A stretch of DNA of 64,000 nt from Apoda limacodes (lineage: Eukaryota; Arthropoda; Insecta; Lepidoptera; Limacodidae), in assembly GCA_946406115.1 (NCBI GenBank), contig OX291557.1:22600501-22664500 (forward strand), given 5' to 3'. Below are positions 1 to 12,399 of this stretch, piece after piece (the stretch's first letter is position 1; each line of letters opens with the position of its first letter). The notes under the pieces are model-generated. The model was not told the DNA's origin. It ran no database searches and saw nothing but the letters and a program-made list of their open reading frames with translations. The translations under genes were made by a program, and so were the position numbers.

Positions 1-256
1 TAGTAAGAATAACTAGTTTAAAAATATAATAATAGACAGGAATTCAACGTGTGTAAGGAAAATATATTTCTAAAACTAAACCCATGTTTTATTTATTTAA
101 CCTTACTGCACAAACAAATGTGTTTAGTGGCAAACTTTATGCCATTCGGTATGCTCTACCAGTCAACCACTCAATCATTAATAAAAAAAAAATTGTATTC
201 ATAACCGTACGCTTAGTAGATTTCAGTTAAAATGACTGTGACACTAGTTTTTATTA
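1..256. other. AT-rich left flank, no gene seen
   Basis: AT-rich DNA like the rest of the window outside the 668-18708 island. No coding region, RNA gene or recognised repeat was found. Confidence 0.5.
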
Positions 257-667
257 ATATAATAAATGCGAAAGTAAGTTTGTTTACTGTTTGACCTAAC
301 TTCACGTTCTATTGAGCTGTTTATTACAGAAATAGTTAAGGTGATAGAAAAGGGCATAGCTTATTTCTTATCTGCGTATGAACTGTGGGACTTTCCGAGT
401 GATACCAAAAATCACGTGGACGAGCTATAGCAAACTTCCCAACTAAAATCAAGGAGTTGCGGTAAGAATCCCACGCTACAGACTATAACTAAATTGAGGG
501 CAGGCGGAGCTGCGGGCTGAAGCTAGTTGCAGAATAAACAACAAAACAAAACGTCACACGTAAAACATCCCAGTACCACAGCCTAGACATTCATTTGCTT
601 CATACAGTCGGCCACCATCACCATCCTTCTATAACAATATATATAATTTTCAAAACGTACACCCCCC
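257..667 (+). repeat. lepidopteran dispersed repeat (gcggagc-tail family), left of the island
   Basis: The head 'aatataataaatgcgaaag' and the tail near 495-530 ('gggcaggcggagctgcggg', then 'aagctagttgcag') match two copies at 29258-29512 and 29548-29820. Families with this head and tail are very common in moths and butterflies. The copy ends near 532. 533-667 is unremarkable up to the C-rich edge of the satellite unit. It shows that the island is bounded on the left by ordinary lepidopteran DNA and not by another satellite unit. Confidence 0.6.
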
Positions 668-1309
668 TGTAGAAACCCCCCACCCCTACAAAAATAAACT
701 TATTTTTATTTACATCTCACGTGGAGTATACTGATATACTCGCCAATTTGATTATGTGATGGCGTGCCTAATCCTAACATATTATTGTTGCCTTTATTAT
801 TATTAAACCGTTAATGATATTTTGTAACCGTTATTAATGTTATTATTAAAGAAAGCTAATATTTTATTTGGCTGTGATCGTCTAATGGCCTAATCGTCGA
901 TTTGGACCCCTCGTTGTGGCCGATAATAACCCAAGATCCTAAGAGGTATGGATTCAATCAGTCCCAGGTGTGAAAGAATAAAATCAAAACCCTAATCTTA
1001 CGTTCTACCTACATTAAAGCCAATAGCCTATTAGTAATCCTTAACCACGGAGCCACTAAGTCCTAATTAGCATTAGACCCGAATTTAAATTACTAAATCC
1101 GAGTTCCTGATTAAAATGTATGCGGTTTATTATTCTAACATAGTCGGAGTAACTAAGGCTAAGTCACCCTATTCATGAGCCTAGCTACCTCCTTACAACT
1201 CCGAACATGTCTCGTAATAACACGGTTACCCCTCGAACACGATAGGCCTCAAAATTATAACATTATGATAGTATATGAAATCTCACTATAAGGAAGAAAC
1301 CCTAAGACC

Positions 1310-2400
1310 GCATACCCCTTAAGTGAAGTCGTAATCTTATAGTAATGTATGAGAATCGCCTTAAGGAAGAACTCTTAAACGGTAAATAGTCCATCAATAA
1401 ACTCGTTAACTTTCCCTTAAGCAAAATTGTAACCTCATAGTAATCTAGCAAGCTCACCTTAGGAAGAACCTTTAAAGTGTAAATAATCTACCAACAACCT
1501 CCCTAACCTCCCCTTAATTAAAGTGGTAACCTTATAGTAATGTAAGGAAATCGCCTTAAGAGGAGAACCCTTAGACATATAAAAGTACTAACCGCTAATA
1601 TACTCCCTGACTTCCCCTTAACTAAAGTTATGCACTTATATATCAAAATAATTAAAGAGACAGACAGACCTATTTAGTACCTATTTATATAATTTATTTA
1701 ACTATTAGCAGATTCGCTATTAAATAACCTATAACCTACATGGCTAACCTATCACCAGTTCTCTAGCTTGCCCTTAAGTGAAGGTATGAACTTATAACAA
1801 TATATAGCATTAAGGAGACAAGTGGACCTAATAAGTACATAGATAAATTATTAGCAGACTCGGTATCGATCCCTTAAGTGAGGTTATAAAATTGTAATAT
1901 AATATGAACGATCACCGTACGTATGAACTAACAGATTGGATATATATAGACAGTACACAGATATGCTCGCTGGCTACCCCTTAATTAAATTACAAAACCA
2001 TCATACTAACACTTAAGAGTGCACCCACGGACGGGCCGATAAGTTTAGTAATTGCATAAAGAATCTGTTGACCCATTAACGATCCCCTGAGTGAAATTAT
2101 AAAATCGCAATGGTATTCGAGAAGCCGCCCCAAAGACGAATAGACAATCTAAGTATATAAAAAGTACCCTACCGCTATCCTTACTAGCTTCCCTTAGCAG
2201 GCTTATAAGATTATAATGAAATGTGGAGAATCACTGTAAAGACGAACTAACAGATTAGAAGTAAATGTAACCCTGAAATACATCTACAACCTACCCTTTA
2301 AATAAAGTTATAACATAGTCCTAACCGTAGGTATCTAGAAATCCCCATACATTCATGATTATTGTTTATCACTGTGGCTCACGCCATCTGTGTAATAACC
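1310..2400. repeat. degenerate ~105-bp tandem repeats, unit 1
   Basis: The word 'ccccttaa' followed by 'gtgaagttataa'-like sequence recurs near 1315, 1414, 1510, 1615, 1771, 1871, 1977, 2084, 2191 and 2294. Spacing is 96-107 bp with one interval of 156. Between the words lie variants of 'taatgtaagaaatcgccttaag'. The copies are strongly diverged from each other, so the array is old, yet the whole block is identical between the two 11.7-kb units. Confidence 0.7.
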
Positions 2401-4648
2401 GTAGAATTACACGGTCGATCGAAATCTTAGCTAGCTGTTTAATAACCTTGGAGGTATTGAGAAGGTCTTATAGAGGGCGCAATTGACAGACAATTTAGCA
2501 TGGAAATCTATTTAAATCTACTAATCCTAGTTTCCAGTTCGTCTACGTGTAACCCTAACTAGGAATCATCCAGGAAAATTCACATATACAACCATGCCTT
2601 AAGGGTTCGTAAGTTGTTCTATTCAGAATTGTTGGGCCCGCCACCGAATTATCCCTCTGGCCAATTAACGACTAAACGGTCTGACTCTTCATACATTTGC
2701 CTGTGCGTCGAAGTGCCCAGCTGGCGTCTCGTGGTCACGTGGGTGCGCAGAGTCTACATTTTAGACTTCTGCGCAGATACAGAGTCTAATCGTGTTACTC
2801 GACCTTCCTTCGACTAATTTACGTTGGTTCGGTTTTGGTTTAGTATCTCGCGACCCGGTCAATACGAATTTCGCTATTAGATCTAAAATTGGGTCTATGG
2901 CGATTATCTACACTCGAATATATAGTTTACGAAAATCAAAACTATAAAATTGAGACGAAACCTAAAGCTCGCCTAACCTATACCCTAGGCTGTTCCTACC
3001 TGATCGCTAAAATGAATATTGAAAATTAATTATGTATAACTTGAATTTGAATAGCCTTAAGGGCCTAGGATACTGTCCGGCCTTAAGCGGTTGTCAAATG
3101 TATCATACCTATTATCTGACTAACGTCTTGGAACCTTTAACAAGGAAGGTATATAACGACCAACCACTGGCAGACTCGTAGATAGTTTTAATCGGACTAG
3201 CTTGACTCGTGGTTTCGCCTTCCTGTCATTTAGTAATTGAATTAGTGGATAATCATTGGTCTTTCGTTCACCGTACCCTAATCTGTTCTTTAAGATAGGC
3301 AAGTAGTGCTCACCAACAAGTCCTATATTTATGACACTGCGGAGGTGGCAAACAAACAGGCGACCATATATTTATCCTTACTACTGTGACTAACTACAGA
3401 ACTAAGGAGAACATTTCTTTATTAGTTGAATACAACCTACGATCGGGTGGTTCGAACCCAAGGCTCCTTAAGTTTAAATAGCCGCTAGTCCGGAGAGGCT
3501 ATACTCGCCCGAAACATGTGTCGTGCAAGCTAAGTTCACATGAAATAATAAAATAGGTGTGCGATTACGCACATGGTTAAGTGGTAAATCGTTCATCAAA
3601 GTAAGTAAGTTAAGGCTACAGAACACCTAATTTGACACACAATAAGTATGTTTAAGGTGGGTTGTAAGGAAGACATATCCACACTCAGGACCTGGCGCAT
3701 TAGCCAGATCAAGTAAGGGTTAGCCCTTTTCTGAGTGTTTAGAACTTAACGTTTCGGCTTTCCATACAACAATTCAGAGCCTTATCAGTTAGTAGGGAAT
3801 TGTGTATGGTTATAGTAATACGTCTTCAACGGGGTGATTCATGGTGAAGAATAGAACAAATCCTGCCCACTAACGTCACCTCATAGCCTGTTAATAAAGT
3901 TTGGTCAAGGTTGAGGTTCTGTCATCTTTATCTTAAACGGCTCAGTCAAAACATAAATTAAACAGTATGAAACAATAAAATAAAGCCTAGATAGTCTAAT
4001 TAAAAATTAGACTCGCTAGATTAATGTCGCGGCCCTGAAAACCATATGAGGTTTACGTTTATTTTTACACAGGAAACAAATATTTAAATATGAACACAAT
4101 AATACTTAGCTTTCCAAATCTATCCGTCGCAGTAATGGGTGGAGTGGAGGTTTTATTTATATACGCATTCCTTAAGGAGATTGGGTTAAAAATCCCACAT
4201 TAAATTTTAGCCGCCCATTACCTAAACGGAATCTAACAGTTCAGCTTCCTTACTCGACGCTGGTGAAGGGTGGAACTGGAGCCAACTTAGCTCTAGGTTT
4301 AGTCAGCCCCCTCACACCCTTAGATTCCCGAAGCCTGCAGTTAATCTAGCATGTCTCTAACATTAAGCCCCGATCTCCCCTAATCTTATAACAAGCCAGA
4401 CCCCGCTTGAAGAACCCCTACTGTGACTGCCCCGTCCTCGCCTACCTCTATCTACCAAGGGTCTGCTTGCTTTGGGGATCACCATACTGCAAAGCAGCAC
4501 GATGTCGGAATTAAAATTGTTATGATAATAAATAGTGAATATAGAGATATCATTAACATAATAGTCAATTACATGCAACAAACTCGTTTAACTTTAACGA
4601 GCACCTACTAAATCGTGTAGGGTTTCTTTAATAGGAATTCATGACAAG
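2401..4648. other. satellite body without recognisable genes (unit 1)
   Basis: No tandem array or gene seen; the same sequence lies at 14130-16380 in unit 2. Short open stretches, such as 2614-2817 on the + strand and 3120-3302 on the - strand, resemble no family; the first starts with TTG. 'ggttcgaaccc' at 3450 resembles a tRNA B box, but its T-stem does not pair. Confidence 0.5.
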
Positions 4649-5046
4649 ATTCACACAAGGATTACATACTCATACACATATGTGTACAGCAAGGGCCACA
4701 CAAGGATTACCCCAGCGAGCCGGTTGGGGAAGTCCCTTCACCTCCGAGTCAGATCAGTGCGAGTAACCGCCACCCAAGGACTCGAATAGGGTTTTATCCA
4801 GTGAGGATATCCAAACTCATACACATACACGCACTACAAGGAATACACAGGGATTATATTCTTATACATATATATGCACAGCAAGGGCCACACACGGATT
4901 ACCCCAGCGAGCCGGTTGGGGAAGTCCCTTCCCCTCCGAGTCAGAACAGTGCGAGTAACCGCCGCCCAAGGACTCGAATAGGGTTTTATCCAGTGAGGAT
5001 ATCCAAACTCATACACATACACGCACTACAGGGTCTACACAAGATT
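4649..5046 (+). repeat. 192-bp tandem repeat, short allele (unit 1)
   Basis: A diverged partial unit (about 4649-4800) is followed by one full 192-bp unit (4801-4992, starting 'gtgaggatatccaaactc') and a partial unit running to about 5045. The homologous array in unit 2 has four full units. Confidence 0.85.
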
Positions 5047-6529
5047 TACCCTAGCCTTAACCCTAAGCTTAACCGATTTCCTATCTAATCAGATCTGGGC
5101 TTAATTACGGGGTTTTCCTCCCACAAGGTATCACAAGATTTACAACATTATGTTAAAAGACACCGATCCCGGCAGGAACCTTTTACTCCACTAAATTTTC
5201 TACAGAAATCGGCAATCTCCTTTCCTTAGAGAGTACATAGCCAACAATGTTAACAAATTACCTCTGCATTTTTAATAAGTAAGGGTTTTTTCCTTCTCTA
5301 CCCCAAATTTACAACTAAACTCCCGGACTAAATCCCAACCAAAAAGTCAAACACTTTCAATTTTCCCCAACCAACCCTTCACTTTAACCAAGGTGGCATC
5401 TTACACGGTCCCTTACACAGTCCTTACGCCATCGTATAAAGAAAGTCCCTCACAAAGCCCCATAGTACAAACCCATCAATAATAAGTTGACATTGCTAGC
5501 CTCAGTTCTCACAAAAGACACTTACTGATATTTGATGTAGGCGAAACGTGCACGGCGCCGGTATTAAATTTCTTCAAATCTTTGTGCGTCCTGTCCTTCC
5601 CACTTCCTCAAGAACTTCGAACACAGCCAGCCTCTCGGCACGACGACAGTGAAAAAGGGTGCCGCAACTGACGCCTATCGCTTATAACCGTTCTCCCCTC
5701 CCCCACTATAGACGCGGCCTGAACACATAACGTGTCTAGAAATTGTTGCGCCAGTTAATTTCTTCTTTATTTTACTTCCACGTGTACACACGTGCTCCGC
5801 ATTTAGTGGCCAGTTACTTTATAGTAATAATCGAATAATTATATCGAAGGCGCAAACCGATTCTACTAAATTCTTTATCCGTTAAACTAGCTTCTCCGCT
5901 TTTCCGTGGCTCGATTATACGGCTTCGATTAGTTTACGCAATGAATGCTCGTCGTAAGCGGCGCGGAGCCTACTCTACCATCCCTCTCGCACCCTTCAAC
6001 GTTTATATCAATTAACTGAGAAAAATCGATCGATATTCTCCATATATTTTAACCTCCTGGTTATCTGCTACTTTACGAATCGGTCGTATTTAACGAGTAA
6101 TTACTTTTTGTGTTGATGGTTTTAGGATCCTACCGCGATTTACACCTTATGACGTAGGTATAAACATATTAATCGAAGACCGGTGAGGACATCTGGGCCA
6201 CTCACTTACTTCATACTTCATTGATCTCGTTTCTATCCATTTATTCGATTGGTATGAATTACGAAGGTGATTAATTTAATTTATATTTATTATTGATGAA
6301 TTCCATCTTTAATTTACCTGCTCTCTTAAAACTTAAATTAGCATGTCAACACCGTGTCGTGGGGCCCAGATTACCACAATTCTCTATTAACGGCTTGGAT
6401 CCACTATGATCCTCCCCAACAAGTCATAAATGTACACTTATCAGTTGTGACTTGTTTCTTAATTAACCACTGGATCTCTACGCCTAAGTTTTAAGACCTC
6501 GACTTACAACCCAAACCTAGTTCAATAAT
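5047..6529. other. satellite body without recognisable genes (unit 1), including the end of the repeated part
   Basis: 5047-6406 is repeated at 17346-18708. 6407-6529 begins the part seen only once. No gene, RNA or tandem array was recognised. Confidence 0.5.
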
Positions 6530-6885
6530 GACATATAAATTACTCGAGACTTAATCTAACCTTAATTCAACCATAACGCTAACCTTAACCTAAAAATCCC
6601 TACATAAACCTAAATCCAACAACCTTCATGTTAACCTAGACCTCATAAACATATCCGTAATCTAATCCTTATAACCCTCAGGTTCACCGAAACCTAATAA
6701 TCCTAATGATAACATAAACCCTATAAACCACAAGTTTACCGAAACCTTATTAACCTGAACCTAATAAACCTTATGTTAACCTAAGCCTAATAACCCTAAT
6801 GTTAACCTAAACCCTATAAACCTCATGTCTACCTAAACCTAATTAACCTAAACCTGATAAACCTAATATTAGCCTAACTCCAATC
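6530..6885 (+). repeat. degenerate telomere-like CCTAA/AACCT-rich block
   Basis: Dense irregular copies of 'aacct', 'cctaa' and 'ttaacctaaacc' with very little G on this strand. Insect telomeres, including those of Lepidoptera, are (TTAGG)n, so CCTAA is the complementary strand. Here the motif is diluted with 'ataaacctcatg'-type spacers of 30-40 bp and no pure array remains. It could be subtelomeric decay or chance composition. Confidence 0.5.
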
Positions 6886-7739
6886 CTAGCCCCGCCAATC
6901 GCATCGAAATTTCCCGTTATCTCCTTCGGGAGCGGTATCGCGACTACTACACAAGGGCCCTTATACAACAATGAAAACTTCTCCATCCACTTCACCCTCA
7001 CACTTGAGTTATCATTTCTACGCTCTTCCATCAAATTCCCTGACTGAAATTGTTCCTTTCAATGTGTCTTCTCATAAGGATCATCCTTCGTTTTACTGCA
7101 CTTTACCCATTCAGTCCTAGCCTTAACCTTCATTTCTTCCAACTCCCTCTCGCTTATGATCGATGGTTTTCCTTCCATTCCCCCGCCGTAACATCAACTT
7201 AGTTCACCCTAAAACATAACCATACATTCACCCTATTAAAACTGGTCTCAGCACCTAAGCTTATATCGGTCTCTCGACACCACTGATTTCTAACAAACCA
7301 TACTTAAAGGACAACTCCCATCCTATGATCACCCTCAACCCCAAGGTTATCTCATCGTTTAAAGTCTCCTTTCATTGAGATATTAGTGAATATCCCAATA
7401 TAGCACCGTACCCAGACGATCACTAATCCAACTTGTTTTATTCATTAATCTAACTTAATTTATGGTTTAAAGCGCTGTACCCAAAAAGTTACGATCACCA
7501 CCTAAGAGCCTTCTAATAATAATGAATGACACGTCATAATAATTACTCGAAATAGAACGTAAGAGATTAAAAAGAAATTATAGTGCTTAAGATCGTGCTC
7601 TCCTCAAATGCAGCAAATAACTATGACGAACACAGCTTCAGTTAAGGACCACTGGCCTCACTCAACCTCAGCCCGCGACACACCCACCCTGTCGAAACAA
7701 AGTCAGTCCCCTGCAACGCTACGATAGGAAACGAAAGAT
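6886..7739. other. satellite body without recognisable genes
   Basis: No gene seen. The phrase near 7640 ('aaggaccactggcctcactcaacctc') reappears at about 8174-8203 inside the 82-bp array, which shows local rearrangement. Confidence 0.4.
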
Positions 7740-8690
7740 ATAATAGATAGTTATGAAGAATATAGTAGTTCGAAAATTAGCTGTAGATAATTATGATAGA
7801 TATAGTAGTTAGAATACGGCGATGATGTTTGGACGCAAACAGTTGAGTTTGTCTATTATTAGATGTAGGTTATTATGATAGATATAGTAATTAGAATATG
7901 GCGATGATGCTTGGACGCAAACAGTTGAGTTTGTCCATTATTAGATGTAGGTAATTGTGATATATATTGTAGTCTGAATATGGCAACGACGTTTGGAAAC
8001 AAACAGTTGAGTTTGTCCATTATTAGATGTAGGTAATCATGATAGCTATTGTAGTTTGAATATGGCGACGACGTTTGGAAACAAACAGTTGAGTTTGTTC
8101 ATTTGACGATATTCGGACGCAAACAGTTGTGTTTGTTCATTACTAGCTGTAGATAATTACGATGAATATGCTTCGGTTAAGGACCAAGGGCCTCACTCAA
8201 CCTCGGCTTATCGTGATAGTTATAGTAGCTTAAAAATGGCGACGACGTTTGGAAACAAACAGTTGAGTTTGTCCATTATCAGATGTAGGTAATTATGATA
8301 GACATAGTAATTAGAATATGGCGATATTGCTTGGACGCAAACAGTTGAGTTTGTTCATTTGACGATATTCGGACGCAACCAGTTGTGTTTGTCCATTATT
8401 GGCTGTAGATAATTATGTTAGATATAGTAATTAGAATATGGCGATGATGCTTGGACGCAAACAGTTGAGTTTGTCTATTATTAGCCGTAGGTAATTGTGA
8501 TATCTATTGTAGTCTGAATATGGCAACGACGTTTGGAAACAAACAGTTGAGTTTGTCCATTATTAGATGTAGGTAATTATGATAGATATAGTAATTAGAA
8601 TATGGCGATGATGTTTGGACGCAAACAGTGGAGTTTGTCCATTATTAGCCGTAGGTAATCATGATAGATATAGTTCAAGCAAAATCATTA
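7740..8690 (+). repeat. 82-bp tandem repeat array
   Basis: The core 'acgtttggaaacaaacagttg', or its variant with 'gacgcaaac', recurs near 7831, 7913, 7995, 8077, 8115, 8251, 8333, 8372, 8453, 8537 and 8618. Most spacings are 81-84 bp; two are about 38 bp where units are truncated. Two core variants ('ggaaac' and 'ggacgc') alternate irregularly, as if the array evolved by unequal exchange of mixed units. Confidence 0.85.
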
Positions 8691-8794
8691 AATTGTTATT
8701 AGCAAATGTAAGAAACGTTCATGGAATGTCGAAACTTGTAAAATAACGCTGATGTTAGAGTGGCCTAAACGCATCCCCCTCCTCCCCTTAAAAA

Positions 8795-9345
8795 AGAAAC
8801 CCGGACTTCCCCACCGTTAGGCAGGGCCCGACCTCAACTCCGACACATATACATATATGCATACCCATATACATACCCTTCAGCTAAGAACCTGGCTCAC
8901 CCACCAATAGGCAGGGCCCGACCTTAACCCCTAACCATATACACACGTATGCATACCCATACATGTACCCTTCTGCTAAGAACCTGACTCACCCACCATT
9001 AGGTAAGGCCTAACCCTAACTCCGAAACATGTACACACGTACGCATCCCTATATATATATATCCTTCAACTAAGAGCCTGACTTATCCACCATTAGGCAA
9101 GGCCTAACCTTAAGCCCGAAACACGTATACACGTACGCACCCCTCTATATATACCCTTCAACTAAGAGCCTGACTCACCCACCAACAGGCAGGGCCCGAC
9201 CTCAACTCCGAAACATATACATACTTACACACACCCATATATATCTCTCAGCTAAGAACCTGACTCACCCACCAATAGGCAGGGCCCGACTCCAACTCCG
9301 AAACACATACACACGTATGCATACCCATATATATCTATACATATA
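8795..9345 (+). repeat. ~92-bp tandem repeat array
   Basis: About six units carry 'aacctgactcacccaccaat', 'aggcagggcccgacc' and a 'catatacacacgtatgcata' segment. The first word appears near 8890, 8983, 9078, 9169 and 9259. The strand is markedly C-rich. The array lies right after the 82-bp array but shares no sequence with it. Confidence 0.85.
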
Positions 9346-10220
9346 TACAGACGTGCGCCGCCCACGGTCGTTCAGGAACCAGCCCCGCCTAAACAGTATG
9401 ACCCCCTGCAACTACACACGGCAAAAATCGCAGGGCTACACTAACCATGTATAAAAATCTAATTCCATTTCATTTGTTCCTCGTACCAAATTAAATAATA
9501 ACCTTGTCCTATTCGGCTGGGTTTAATAATTTTGCCCTAGTTTCACATCTAAATAGCAGGTAATAGCATTTATCCACGGTCTAGCTCACTTCCCATCTTA
9601 CGCTGAACCTAATTTATATATATTATATTTCATGCGAATCCTAATTCTGAATAAACGTTAATGCAGTTTAATAAACATTTATTATGTTGACTCCTCCCCT
9701 AACAACTAAGCAATTTATCCTGTGGTACCCACCCCCCTCGTAATGTACATTTTATTTCTAACCGCCCTTAACATGACAACACTAAGAAAACCGGTCCCTG
9801 ACCTACGCCAATGGTTTTAATCTCAGACATCAAGCTCATTTCTCAATTGCTACATCGCCTACTCAACAAAACCCTTTGAACAGATAATACCTATTAACAA
9901 TAACCTATTTAGTTCAAAAAGAACATGTTAACAGGCATAGCCGACCCGAACACCACCTAATACCCTCCATCATCCTACCTTACCTTTAAATACGTTAAAT
10001 TCCCTAATCCGATTTGTATATATATATATACATAATTGCACTTCCCGTTTACATTTCAGTATCACACTTCCAATTCATTACTTTCATAAATAATATCACA
10101 ATAGGTTAAACCCTTTGACATTACCGGTCCGCCTAGTAATAAAACATTTATCGACAATCAAAATGTAATATAATTTGGCAAGCAAAAACATGAGCCAAAA
10201 GTATCCTAAAATCTGAATCT
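9346..10220. other. satellite body without recognisable genes
   Basis: C-rich, G-poor DNA with a short (TA)n run near 10016-10030. No gene or repeat family recognised. Confidence 0.4.
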
Positions 10221-10324
10221 AATAGCCCGTGAACGGTAGCAACGAATCTATTAAAGATGATCTAACAAAAGGTCTCTACCTAACGTCTACATTCGATCGC
10301 ACAGAATCACCTCAGACAGCTCCG

Positions 10325-10404
10325 TTGGCGAAACACCTTACGCTCGTGCCAAGACCTCGAGAAACTCCGAGTTCAAATCTCCGCTCGAGCCGACACTTTT
10401 TTTC
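10325..10404 (+). other. tRNA-like / pol III-like remnant (weak)
   Basis: 'tggcgaaacacc' resembles an A box and 'gagttcaaatctccg' a B box with a T-arm that pairs at four of five positions. An oligo-T run at 10397 could end pol III transcription. No proper acceptor stem or anticodon arm can be folded by eye, so this is at best a decayed tRNA or SINE head. It is the only such candidate inside the island. Confidence 0.25.
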
Positions 10405-12399
10405 TTCTTTAGTTTATATTATTTGTTATAACTTTTCCTTTTACAAAATTATATTACTAAACTAACAACTCACAAAGTACATATAGTCGTTTTAACATCT
10501 ACTGTTTACTTTGTTAAGATTACCTTCTACCAGTCATGAATCTTCCCGTTAGAGGAAGTTCACCTGGTCTTAGGGCTTAACCGACGTCACCGTCAAGTGA
10601 AACAGTTATTAGATGTTCGAACCTTGGAACAACCTTTTAACTAAAACCTATAAACCGATAATTATACATATACACAGATATGTCTAAATGGCTCATGGGG
10701 ATGATCCCAACTTACTTAGTCAGCGCTACTTAAGTAGTATAACATTAAAGAACTAATATGGATGAGGGCCTACTTCAGCTAATATCTTAGTGACTTTATG
10801 ACCTTACTTCTGCATTAACATTCCAAACACTCGCTATCCCGCCTTTCAATGCATTCCTTAATCTACTAACTCTTCTATAGTAAAGTGATACATTAAGACT
10901 ACACCCTACTTCAATGTACAGGTTTCTGCTCGGTTTTAAAATCGATTTCGCTGTCCTATGGTAAGTTCCAAACCGGAAAATAACGTGGCCTTCTACATTC
11001 TTTGACTAGCAGATTACTGTATTTGGTTTATGGTTTCTGTCCAAAACATGTTTTTTTTTTTTTTAAATTACGGCCGAAGTTCTCGTCCTTCTATTTTTAA
11101 TTCGTAACTTACTATCAACAAGTAGCGAGAACACAATTTATTTCATGACGTGTTAAGTAACTTCAAAGATATAAAATTGCTGTAATTTATATATATATAT
11201 ATCGCATGCGATGTAACTGTAATTAAGTATTCCCTCCCCCCTCTTTTACGCTAAGTGGTATGTCTATGTATAGTATATTTACGCCACTGGAAAATGAGCT
11301 CTTTTTGAAACCAACAATATCAACTCCCGCTTCACACCCATAAAACAAAGGTATATGCGCGTTGGGGCCCTCTTAAATGTTCGTTATTTTATTATGTCCT
11401 TTCCCTCCCCGAGCATATTAGATTTTTATTCCACAGTGCCGCCCTTCTAGCAAATAATTCTACGCATATGGCAAATTCATTAAGGCCACGCCAAATATAT
11501 CGATATCTAACCTATGTCTATACAGTAATACCCCTCGCGCCCGACCACCACAATCAATACAATACGACTAGCTCCTCCTTTCTTTCAATTAGCCATCACA
11601 AAGTTCCGAAATCTGTCCGTAATACTACTGCGAAATTATACACCCGTCCACATCTGCTTACGCTTACGCACACGTGTACGTTCATACCACCACTTACAAT
11701 CTCCTTCAAACCGTACTCACAACATTAAAATTGAATAGTGCTATCCAAGAATAAATTTATTCGAATCTAGTTTTTAAACATTTTCCTAAACCTATGTTAT
11801 GACAATATGCATATAGGTACTGTCACATAGAAGTCCAGATTGAACGAGACTAGTAAGATTTATCTTACGAATACCGTTCCCTAGGTTTCGGATGATTGAG
11901 ATATACGAGTATGTATTTGTAAATAAGGTTATTAGAACATACACATACCCCTGCCTACCATTCTATAAATGTAATTGTAATTTTGCGTATTAGCCGTAAT
12001 TTTATGTCTACATATTACTAGTAATGCCTTCCTATATCTAAGCCTAAGTCACAGAATATATCTTACTATACTAGTACCTAGATAGATGTACTGTACAACC
12101 TAACTAAAATAAAAAACATTCTTTTACACTAATTTAACATGGTTTTATTCTAAACTTGGCCTACAATTCCCTTATATGCTATATTAAAGTATGTGTCTAT
12201 AACTAAGCTTAAGTAACAAACAACTACAAAATGCCTTCTAAACAAGATTTATATCTTGCTTATTGGTTCCATTCTGTCACACCAGTTACCAACCCAAATC
12301 CATTTTAAATACCTCCCATCCGTTGTACAACAACAAAATGTAGGCTTTTGCAAGCCTATTTTAGTTCTATATCCTATCCTGGTCACGGCACCAACAAAA
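10405..12399. other. satellite body without recognisable genes, end of unit 1
   Basis: Contains the only long T run of the island (about 11049-11064), a (TA)n near 11190-11202 and an ATG-initiated 86-codon frame (11468-11728) that resembles nothing known. A 13-base word, 'caacaaaatgtag', occurs near 12331 and again across the unit boundary near 12392-12404. Confidence 0.4.

Larger units (their letters stand above)
668..12399. repeat. 11.73-kb macrosatellite unit 1 (complete)
   Basis: The sequence from 'tgtagaaacccc' at 668 recurs from 12400, giving a period of 11,732 bp. The shared part is 668-6406; 6407-12399 occurs once because the second unit is cut short. The unit has few homopolymer runs, none of the dispersed lepidopteran repeats that crowd the rest of the window, and stop codons in all frames. 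The longest open stretches are short, mostly without ATG, and resemble no family. It contains at least five internal tandem-repeat zones, listed separately. A macrosatellite, a partial tandem duplication, or an integrated 1.54-mer of a circular DNA would all fit. I do not recognise the unit from any described satellite. Confidence 0.85.

Noticed and set aside
2614..2817. 67-codon frame, identical at 14343-14546
   Set aside because: It starts with TTG and resembles nothing; the identity is explained by the large duplication, not by selection.
3440..3470. tRNA gene suggested by 'ggttcgaaccc' (also near 15176)
   Set aside because: The T-stem pairs at only three of five positions and there is no upstream D-arm, anticodon arm or acceptor stem.
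7740..9345. CRISPR array
   Set aside because: Repeats are 82 and 92 bp, directly abutting, diverged and without unique spacers; the host is a eukaryote.
11468..11728. 86-codon ATG-started frame in the satellite core
   Set aside because: Low complexity (T, S, H, Y), no family resemblance, and only one copy to compare, so coding cannot be tested.
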